A stretch of 64,000 nucleotides of DNA from Salticus scenicus. Lineage: Eukaryota; Arthropoda; Arachnida; Araneae; Salticidae. The notes under the pieces were generated by a model that did no database searches, was not told where the DNA came from, and worked only from the letters and a program-made list of their open reading frames with translations. The DNA lies in the NCBI GenBank assembly GCA_963930645.1, contig OZ005648.1, forward strand, positions 274,150,403 through 274,214,402. Direction: 5' to 3'. This document shows positions 60,772 through 64,000 of this stretch, piece by piece (positions within the stretch are counted from its first letter, which is position 1; every line of letters starts with the position of its first letter). A program made the position numbers and the translations under genes.

Positions 60772-63311
60772 CAGTGTCTGCCACTATTCAGTTTTATGTA
60801 TTTAATAAAAAATATTTAGTTAGGTGGTCAAGACTGAATTTGCGGAGCATAAACATTACTTCGCAGAATTGCGGAGTTTTTAAATTTTTTCGGAGAAACC
60901 CCGCAGAAATCAGAGCAGTTGGCAACCCTGCTTTCCTGTTTTCTTTGGCTTAAACAAAAAAGAAATATACACTTTTTTTTCCCTTCTTTACAGAAGAAAA
61001 AAGTTTTATTCTTTCAGAAGTGTTGAATTTCTTTAGTCTTTATTGTTTTTAATCTAACCCTATCTGCAAACACAAGCAATCCCTCTAAAACTTTCCACAA
61101 GAATTTTAAAAGTCAAATAAATATAGATTTAATAAAAAATAATTATTTTACTCAATTTTATTTTACAATTGGCAAATTCACTGTTGTAGCTAAAACATGT
61201 TGCACATTCACATATCCCAAAGCACAGGTTTAATTTAAAATGCAATAAGTTGATTGAAAAAAATCTGTGTAACATGATAGACAACAATATATACAACATG
61301 TGTTGTGAGTTGACTGTTTATTACAGAAATATGAATACTTTTACAAATCAGAAACTTTTTTCCTTTTGCTAATTTGCAAAAGAAAAATAACATAAAGGGG
61401 GATTTTCTTTCTTTCTTTTTTTTTAAATTGAAAATTTGTAATGTCCAAAACTTTCTACAAATTATATATGCCTATGAATTACATTATCTGACTAAGAAAA
61501 CAAATCAAATTTGGCTCCTAAATCTCTATATATGAAAGGATATAAAATAATTAATTTTAAGAAAAACCTATTCAACAATCATAGATTGTTAAAACGTAAA
61601 TTTTCCCTATAAACTTTATTTCACTGCAACAGACTTTGTAAAATGAAAGTGAATAAAATGGATGAATTTTAAAAGTATAAATGATAACTAAAATACAGTT
61701 CTCCTTTCTTGCAATTGAACTCTTACATATTAATAATTCTTGGAACAAAAAACCAGAGCTCATACATAGTGCATTTTTACCCAGTAATTGTTGCTAAATA
61801 AAATTTCCAGCCCCTTGGGGTTTGGGGTACCAGTACATTCTCTATTCTTCAGCCAGTACATCGCTGATGTTATGGCCTTTGTGGCCACATAGTTAAGCTT
61901 AATGGGACTAAGAGCAAACTACCTATTAAGATTGCCTATTACGGTCAAAACTATACATCTACATTAGAGTTTTAATAACGGATATTATTTTGTACAGCAA
62001 ATTGAGTCAGTGTTATTTCCTTAAAAATAGTCTTGTGAGCATATCATATATATATATATATATATTATATATATAAATGTGAAATACAACTGATCCATTA
62101 AATGATTCATTTATGATTTATCGATCCCAAGTCTGAACTGCTGAAGCTAAAAACATGACATTTGGATAATAGATTCCTTTTTTCATGATGTAGGGGTTCA
62201 GTAAGAATAGATTTAACAAAATTTAACCCTTAAGAGACTGAAGGGGGTTATCAAAATGTTTTAACTTTCTCACTGTATCTGTGTAGTGATTTCAAATAGA
62301 AAACGGAAATTTAACAAAATGTCTTGTCTTAGTCCCAAATTACAGTAAAAAGAATCTTCCGAAATTTATTCCTTAAAAGGGTAAAAGTAGATGTCAAAGT
62401 TATTAAGCCTTATTAAAAATATCTCTGCATTTTTTTCCAACAAAAGTTTGAAACTCATAAAAATGTCTCCTTTTAAGTGCTAATTAAGATAAATGATGAA
62501 GATCTTTTGAAATTCAGTTCCCAAAGAGGGTGAAAAGGGTATCCGGGTGTTTTATTACAAATCTTTATTTTTAATAGATTTGTAACAAGCTTAGTTTTCA
62601 TTAAAAAAAAAAAAAATCTTACCAATGGGTCAGTTTTTCTTCTAATTTTTCATTCTATGTAAAATTGCTGTACTCATGTTTTTTTTTTTTAATGGTACCC
62701 TATTTGTGAATTTATAAAAATAATTAATGAAAATAAATAAATAAATAAAAGAATAAATAAAGTTAATTTGTGAAAATTAAAAATGCTCCTGAACAATTAA
62801 TCAAAATGTACAGTTTATTTAATTTAGAAATACATTTAAAAAAGAAAAGAAAGCTGTTGAAAATTGACTTTGTGAAGAAGCCTCTTTGCTGAAAATTGAG
62901 TTTGTGAAAGTGTCTCACATTGCACTAAAGTTGTTTTGGATTGACCTTTGGCATATATACATTTAACAGTGAAATAAATTATGGAACTTACATGCTGAGT
63001 TTTTATACAAAGCCATTCAGGATCATTTTCAGATTCACTATCTATGTCAATCTCTTGTGGTCTTACTGACAAACATGTGATGGTATGATAATACAACCTA
63101 AATATATAAATAAAATCACATAAGACAATGAAAAATATAACTAAATGATATTCATAGAGAATTAATAGGTTCAGTAAATTAGAATAACAATGATTGATAA
63201 CTAAAATTACACTTTTACCTATTATGGCCTGATATGTATGAACGAGGACCATCAGGATCAGTATCATCTGGTTCCAAAAATTCTGATAAACTTGGAGCTG
63301 GTCTTTTAGGT
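44138..63311 (-). CDS. SUZ12: SUZ12 Polycomb protein, 3' four exons (5' partial)
   Basis: Four - strand exons join in phase: 63311-63219, 63097-62992, 45677-45598 and 44360-44138 (TAG stop). They encode, in order, KRPAPSLSEFLEP...SYISGHN; RLYYHTITCLSVRPQEIDID...ENDPEWL; MIDEFTDVNEGEKELMKMW..HIMKHG; and FVGDCQIPLACSMFIEEHG...NLFDYGLIS. This is the VEFS box, the C-terminal part of SUZ12 that binds EZH2 in the PRC2 histone H3K27 methyltransferase. Order and spacing agree with the human protein, but this copy ends soon after the box (LRDELENRKCLPWSL) and lacks the longer vertebrate tail. Donor and acceptor sites are all GT-AG. The intron 45678-62991 is 17.3 kb and holds many transposons; the next is only 121 bp. 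The N-terminal part, with its zinc finger, lies beyond the window. Confidence 0.93.
44361..45597 (-). other. Last SUZ12 intron
   Basis: Donor GTATGT after 45598, acceptor TTTTAG before 44360. Includes the 44419-44482 copy of the dispersed repeat, a T run at 44836-44849 and a G run at 44956-44971. A 97-codon frame at 44954-45247 is not recognised. Confidence 0.75.
45817..45890. repeat. Poly(A) followed by (GAAA)n microsatellite
   Basis: About 27 A bases, then about ten AAAG units. It lies in the SUZ12 intron close to the exon at 45598-45677. It may be the decayed tail of a retroposed copy, but no body was recognised. Confidence 0.85.
45988..46075. mobile_element. 88-bp fold-back MITE
   Basis: Ends CCAGGTAGCA and (inverted) CCAGTAGCACAT. 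Next to them AATGTTGTTATA and (inverted) AACGTTGTTATAACTAATG pair as arms around a loop near 46020-46040. Too small for coding. No duplication identified. Confidence 0.6.
46240..46400 (+). repeat. Dispersed repeat shared with 58240-58400
   Basis: CCATCTATTGATCGAATTCA and the next 35 bases align with the segment starting near 58270 in the same orientation, in the same intron. Identity is moderate. Family unknown. Confidence 0.5.
46455..46640 (+). repeat. Dispersed repeat family R1, copy 1
   Basis: Motif order: ACTTGACATGATGTAACTAT, GTAACGGAATCTT, GATTGACCTGAAA, GACTTCATTATTGATGACAA, GGTTCCAGGGGCAAAC. The same order is found at 47790-48500 (interrupted) and 48870-49055. The last part is related to the tandem units at 8761-9160. 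(The label R1 here is my own, not the R1 retrotransposon.). Confidence 0.7.
47816..48351 (-). mobile_element. Small Tc1/mariner-like element with about 100-bp inverted repeats
   Basis: 536 bp flanked by TA (47814-47815 and 48352-48353). The ends CAGGGTGTCCACTAA and (inverted) CAGCGTGTCCACTAA begin inverted repeats that stay alignable for about 100 bp. The middle keeps a transposase scrap on the - strand, so it is an internally deleted, non-autonomous derivative. It interrupts copy 2 of the dispersed repeat, whose two halves lie directly on either side. Confidence 0.85.
47930..48100 (-). pseudogene. Tc1/mariner-like transposase fragment
   Basis: On the - strand: QRENFAQNLLKMIDEDR, then FEPGCTWFTDESHFYVNGN and ANFKQHH. 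The DES motif with the following F-x-x-N-G is the usual surrounding of the first catalytic Asp in Tc-like transposases. Neither the rest of the catalytic core nor an N-terminal DNA-binding domain is present; decayed remains may lie upstream at 48100-48230. Not functional. Confidence 0.75.
48352..48500 (+). repeat. Dispersed repeat family R1, copy 2 (right half)
   Basis: Continues the repeat that starts at about 47790 and is broken by the element at 47816-48351. Shows CATCGGATTGACCTGAAAT, GACTTCATTATTGATGACAA and GGTTCCAGGGGCCAAC. Confidence 0.7.
48870..49055 (+). repeat. Dispersed repeat family R1, copy 3
   Basis: Shows GTAACTATTAATGTAATGTA, ACGGAATCTTGCAATTCAAT, CTGATTGACCTGAAA and GGCTCCAGGGGCAAAC in the family order. 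Confidence 0.7.
49340..50366 (+). pseudogene. Helitron-type PIF1-like helicase pseudogene
   Basis: Fragments in shifted frames follow the C-terminal part of a PIF1-family DNA helicase of the Helitron type. VMRQLWKDVEFLFTDEIS (Walker B region, 49393) is followed by YEMLCMIESRLQQLK. Then, after a gap, come ENMRQQGDRTFIDILKALR (49637), ERALRIYPVDDKVDKHN, NINVAKGLVNGNMGIITEI (50006) and LSWVTLHKMQGSTV (50230). The part between Walker B and the NMRQ motif and the stretch after QGSTV are deleted. Stops occur at 49907 and 50003 and elsewhere. The Walker A region, Rep nuclease and 5' end are not seen. It ends 18 bases before the BEL element's target duplication. Confidence 0.85.
50384..50388. repeat. 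Target duplication of the BEL/Pao element, left
   Basis: TTCAT, repeated at 56822-56826. Five bases is usual for BEL/Pao integration. Confidence 0.9.
50389..50963 (+). repeat. 5' LTR of the BEL/Pao element
   Basis: 575 bp, starting TGTTGATT and ending AATCAACA (perfect inverted ends). A perfect 7-bp stem (AAGGCAT / ATGCCTT) lies at 50655-50674. The only difference I see from the 3' LTR is 10 versus 11 A bases near 50457-50466. Confidence 0.95.
50970..50987 (+). promoter_or_regulatory. Candidate tRNA primer binding site
   Basis: TGGTCCGTCCTAGAGCCA begins six bases after the 5' LTR and opens with TGG, the complement of a tRNA CCA end. I could not match it to a particular tRNA, so only the position supports the call. 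Confidence 0.4.
51172..53478 (+). CDS. BEL/Pao gag, protease and start of reverse transcriptase
   Basis: 768 codons from an ATG 209 bases after the 5' LTR. Residues 1-100 are a charged, probably helical N-terminus. Residues 113-290 form the BEL-type gag domain (LPKFDLPKFFGETENWISFK; DUF1759). Three cysteine-histidine knuckles follow: C316-C319-H323-C328, C349-C352-H357-C362, and C368-C371 with H375/H376. The aspartic protease region (DUF1758-like) has its active-site motif at ALIDNASQ (D435) and ILLGAE near 536. The usual residue after the catalytic Asp is Ser or Thr; here it is Asn. The first third of the reverse transcriptase (YLPHHAVV, LRVVFDASF) ends at AFSAD (D766), where a one-base frame change leads to a stop two codons later. 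Confidence 0.93.
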   Translation: MPKLSKQVLLFENVCKEIDSFRDRVKGCSKDEQSKVKLLKTKVQSYDHEIAEIFKNLSAKENEDYMDMYLRYKGVVFDLLVELEDKTEVNACDSDTHAENKDEKNGKSSLIKLPKFDLPKFFGETENWISFKEIFNSTILQNNQLSKIEKLQYLHSSVCGNAAKLIRGFALKEENLDQCWEILNERYENKRQLALSQINKIFSMKIVKANNAKTLLELLDTCNEAVRNLKTLGLDSNALSDLIIIKFMMGKLDESLKQRWELMLDSDKLPDLDLFRKFVEPEARGVEEIKCKQDVKFTNSKKSNVLSTIVKKENTCILCNERHALFKCPTFNSKPVKERWKFVELNKLCRNCLRQNHRLENCRININCKNCAENHHTLLHVYSRNINSERANHVSPDISVSNSAQFYFSNVLLSTALIKVKSNKGKIVHCKALIDNASQNSLITKECAKRLNLPLQSTSHRIIGINCVLAETALNETEFKFTPHFSSESFSVSAFIVDKVTSPLPNFQLPQHDWPHIKGLQLADPNYDVSGPIDILLGAEIVASICNGSPIQGPAGTPTAFPTKLGYLLSGRINSFQCTNISLTCHMTIDDDINNTLKQFFDTESIPNVESKKIENDPVENIYVNTTKRNSQGRYVVHLPFKPDKALGDSKSGAISRFLSIENKIKKNPQLKREYSNFMNEYINLGHMTKLNPAEINETPHYYLPHHAVVNENSETTKLRVVFDASFKTTNNKSLNDILYIGPKLQSNIFDNLVKFRANPVAFSADNS
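53462..54910 (+). CDS. BEL/Pao reverse transcriptase (rest) and RNase H
   Basis: Continues the polymerase in the next frame, overlapping the previous frame by 17 bases; the ATG at 53462 is not a natural start. The catalytic motif is FYIDDLLSGA (Y79, D81, D82 of this frame), with ELNTVTYGTACAPYLALRTL upstream. RNase H residues are D258 (GFCDAS), E300 (LPKLEL), D329 (YTDSS) and D375 (NPADCATRG). The frame ends at 54910 just before the integrase zinc domain, at a second frame change near 54870. Family proteins usually have a longer linker here, so a small deletion may accompany the shift. Confidence 0.92.
   Translation: MQTIAKMYRQILIERKHRIYQKIVWRESPYDQLSFYELNTVTYGTACAPYLALRTLKQLCEDEGQNFPLAAEIAKENFYIDDLLSGAQSLQLAKDRIMELQALMQAGGFKLRKWACSHSEALSDIPEEDKANSVIHFFEDKEKINQRLLGMFWDLSEDTLQVRTLADQQINTKRQLLSVIAQIYDPLGIISPSTITLKLILQKLWKLQSTWDEPIPPDILQEWKTFYNEINEFKSMSIPRYVGSNTKDCTVELHGFCDASPRAYAAVAYLKIITNTIQVYLIAAKTRVAPIKALTLPKLELCGAVLVAELICNIQKSLKFTHSTYWYTDSSIVLNWINNPSNKGNSFVAHRATKIRALTQLEFWRHIPGKENPADCATRGLSPAKLKARTEWWEGPKWFNSFELPPMCTLHSVSVQKQTHQHSTDSSSKPTLSNNTFISHITKYSNYLKLLRILAYVLRFINKIKTKSSGNVACKSYSKCRI
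54873..56291 (+). CDS. BEL/Pao integrase and C-terminal domain
   Basis: 472 codons in the third frame; the first ATG is not the true start of the domain. The zinc-binding HHCC motif is H81, H86, C116, C119. The catalytic core shows D151 (GVDFAGP), D217 (IFSDNGRNF) and E267 (GGLWEVSIKLAK). The BEL-specific C-terminal domain (DUF5641-like) follows with FLIGTALLELP and ARIIKLIPRPDGIARVLQLK. It ends with ...AVKATADQK and a TAG inside the 3' LTR, so the last 15 codons are supplied by the LTR. Integrase joins the element DNA to the host chromosome. Confidence 0.93.
   Translation: MWLVKVIQNAEFSDEIALLRKGKLLKPSHHLFCLDPFLDEAGILRVGGHLRNHPSLRFQEKYTILLPKANHVTSLIITYYHNLSSHAGPNLVLSLLRNKFWIPHGRSTVKSVLRQCILCFRLSAKPIIPKMGDLPSERITPIRPFSKVGVDFAGPVMTKCQHKRKATTLKSYIALFICMATKAVHLECVSNLSTEAFLAALKRFIGRRGYPSDIFSDNGRNFVGAHSYLKQLFSLFKEEKLQNFASQHQITWHFIPPYAPNFGGLWEVSIKLAKHHLVKITQGAILNFEELSTLLCQIEAVINSRPLTPLSNAPNDIAALTPGHFLIGTALLELPELSLTNNSLSLSSRYKLLLQMKETFWKKWTSQYLPTLLPRAKRTNNSHNFSPGQLVILKNKASPPLHWDLARIIKLIPRPDGIARVLQLKTSAAGILIRPVTQVIPFPSISTPAPVPSRPAQPVDSWEAVKATADQK
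56246..56821 (+). repeat. 3' LTR of the BEL/Pao element
   Basis: 576 bp, TGTTGATT...AATCAACA, followed by the TTCAT duplication. The integrase frame stops 46 bases into it. No polypurine tract precedes it: the upstream bases are TTCCCGCCCCGCCCAGCC. Confidence 0.95.
56840..57720 (+). repeat. Minisatellite, three units of about 75 bp, first one interrupted
   Basis: TCATAACTTACAGGTTCAGT (56858), TCATTACTTATAGGTTCATT (57591) and CCATTAGTTATAGTTTCGAT (57658) start related units, each continuing TTTTG/CTTTAAGACTAAAAA or similar. The first unit is split after CTTTAATA by the Tigger-like element at 56889-57538. Non-coding. Confidence 0.65.
56889..57538. mobile_element. Tigger/pogo-like MITE
   Basis: 650 bp flanked by TA (56887-56888 and 57539-57540). 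Ends are CAGTAGAACTTGGATAATTC and (inverted) CAGTGAAACTTGAATAATTC. Sub-terminal AAATTCGAAT and AAGGGACC/AAGGGACT motifs repeat on both sides. No transposase remains. It lies within a minisatellite unit just downstream of the BEL element. Confidence 0.85.
57723..58186. mobile_element. Fold-back element, arms of about 185 bp
   Basis: The left arm (57723-57910) and right arm (58004-58186) are inverted copies at roughly 85-90 percent identity by eye; for example GGTAAGATGTCGCAAAA at 57801 recurs inverted near 58094-58111. The loop of about 90 bases is unrelated to either arm. Ends read AAACTAAAGAGCACACTTTA. No coding sequence and no certain target duplication. Probably a MITE of unknown superfamily. 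Confidence 0.8.
58461..58482. repeat. (GA)n microsatellite
   Basis: About eleven AG units. No associated element seen. Confidence 0.9.
58717..58788 (-). tRNA. tRNA-Thr(TGT)-like sequence, probably SINE-borne
   Basis: Exactly 72 bases fold as a cloverleaf: acceptor GCCTGGA/TCCGAGC (one C-A mismatch, one T-G), D-arm GCTC-AATTGGTA-GAGC, anticodon arm TTGAC-CTTGTAA-GTCAA (anticodon TGT, Thr), variable AGATC, T-arm CTGGG-TTTGACT-CCTGG. The A box (TAGCTCAATTGG) fits; the B box (GGTTTGACTCC) has one change from the consensus. T-loop position 56 is T rather than C. The palindromic setting with a shared tail makes a mobile pseudo-tRNA more likely than a working gene. Confidence 0.45.
58842..58902 (+). 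pseudogene. tRNA-Thr-like pseudogene, T-arm deleted
   Basis: Identical to the - strand copy through the D-arm and anticodon loop (TGT). The 3' anticodon strand is GTTAA instead of GTCAA, and about 13 bases of the T-arm are missing. It cannot fold as a full tRNA. Confidence 0.7.
59511..60929. mobile_element. hAT-like element, non-autonomous or decayed
   Basis: About 1419 bp with ends AGGGTTGCCAACTTTTC and (inverted) AGGGTTGCCAACTGCTC. The flanking 8-mers TCTTTCCC and GCTTTCCT agree at six positions, consistent with an old 8-bp duplication. Sub-terminal GAGGAG/GCGGAG motifs occur at both ends. T run at 60483-60505 and at 60742-60771. No transposase frame recognised. In the large SUZ12 intron. 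Confidence 0.7.
60930..62991 (-). other. 5' part of the 17.3-kb SUZ12 intron, no gene seen
   Basis: Ends (on the - strand, begins) with GTAAGT after the exon 63097-62992. AT-rich; (AT)n at 62045-62072. No element recognised. Confidence 0.7.
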
Positions 63312-64000
63312 CTAAAATTTTAATTAACTTTTTTTTATTGATTGACATTATAAAATAATCAAATTAAGAAAGGAAAAAAAAAATCAGTTTATGAATCTGT
63401 ATTTGATAAACACCCAGTGACAGAAATATCGCAACACGGCGACATAGTCGCAGACACAGAAAAATGGCTTGCGAACAGTTTTTGTCTGCACTAATAAAAA
63501 AAAAATTGCCCACAACTTTCAGACAGTCTTTGTCTGCAATTTACGGATATTTTTCACAGCGACAATGCGCTACCGATGTATGACTTCTTAGACGCTCTCT
63601 GGTAGGAACTCTAGAGCTCCCCTATAGGTGCTTTGGTAGGAACACACAAAACAGTGCTTAACAACGGCAACCTAGGGAGCCTAGATCTCCCTTGATAGGC
63701 AGTGTTATGCGCGTATTCTTTTTTTCTCCTGTTACATGTTACTGAGATTCTACGGGAACGTACGCATACCAGATCCTTCACGTTCAGTCCCGTTTTCTTC
63801 AGATTCTGAGCATGCTTCCCCTTTGCGTTCTGCGCCCACAAACAACAACTGTTATTGTATTGAAAACACATGCTTCTTAAAATGTCGTCTCGGGATAAAG
63901 TTGTTTGAGATGTGTGTGATTTAGAAATGGTAAAAAAAAACTTCAGTACACATTTTCAAAGACGCCACCCTGATAAAACTATTATCTGGAAATTGCCTTG
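63312..64000. other. Upstream SUZ12 intron, less AT-rich stretch
   Basis: 63420-63860 is clearly richer in G/C than its surroundings. At 63885 a short + strand reading MSSRDKVV, TGA, then DVCDLEMVKKNFSTHFQRRHP resembles a C2H2 or BED-type zinc finger start, as found at the N-terminus of some transposon proteins, with an in-frame stop and no end inside the window. Probably the edge of another element; unproven. Confidence 0.35.

Noticed and set aside
63611..63871. 86-codon - strand frame as an upstream SUZ12 exon
   Set aside because: Its translation has no similarity to SUZ12 and lacks a fitting splice phase with the exon at 63311.

Overview
The window is AT-rich eukaryotic DNA: long homopolymer runs, GT-AG introns, animal nuclear genes split into small exons, and a dense load of arthropod-type transposons. 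I read it as an arthropod nuclear genome, most likely a chelicerate such as a spider. The species call is inference; no sequence here fixes it. No CRISPR array, operon or prokaryotic feature is present.

Two host genes are supported, and both are cut by the window edges. On the + strand, positions 2 to 11770 carry the last nine exons of a mitochondrial carrier of the SLC25A38 (mitochondrial glycine carrier) type; the first exon or exons lie upstream. On the - strand, 63311 down to 44138 carries the last four exons of the Polycomb gene SUZ12 (the VEFS box of PRC2), followed by about 3.9 kb of transposon-poor sequence that is probably its 3' UTR. One SUZ12 intron is 17.3 kb long and packed with mobile elements.

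The rest is mostly transposons. In SLC25A38 introns there are TTAA-flanked fold-back MITEs (4.4-4.9 kb, 7.5-7.9 kb), a TTAA-flanked piggyBac-like remnant joined directly to the second one (7.9-8.6 kb), and a dead mariner (9.45-10.74 kb). Between the genes there are a hAT-like element (13.06-14.26 kb), a pogo-like relic (17.26-18.76 kb), a small hAT-type MITE (21.4 kb), a full-length non-LTR retrotransposon with a 12-bp target duplication (22.8-28.0 kb), a dead pogo-type transposase (29.5-30.7 kb), two copies of a hAT-type MITE (31.7 and 33.6 kb), a Tigger-like MITE (34.8-35.6 kb), and a tRNA-derived SINE split by a 1.76-kb insertion (37.2-39.1 kb).

The large SUZ12 intron holds a small Tc1/mariner-like element nested in a dispersed repeat (47.8-48.35 kb), a Helitron-type PIF1 helicase pseudogene (49.3-50.4 kb), and a complete BEL/Pao LTR retrotransposon with near-identical LTRs and a 5-bp target duplication (50.4-56.8 kb). 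After these come a Tigger-like MITE inside a minisatellite, a 460-bp fold-back element, a palindrome built of two tRNA-Thr-like sequences, and a 1.4-kb hAT-like element.

The clearest results are element boundaries proved by paired target duplications and terminal repeats, the single lesions that break the two youngest retroelements, and several nested or back-to-back insertions that give a relative order of events. I saw no convincing new functional system. The best candidates for novelty are the tRNA palindrome, the back-to-back TTAA elements, and the split reading frame of the non-LTR element's ORF1.
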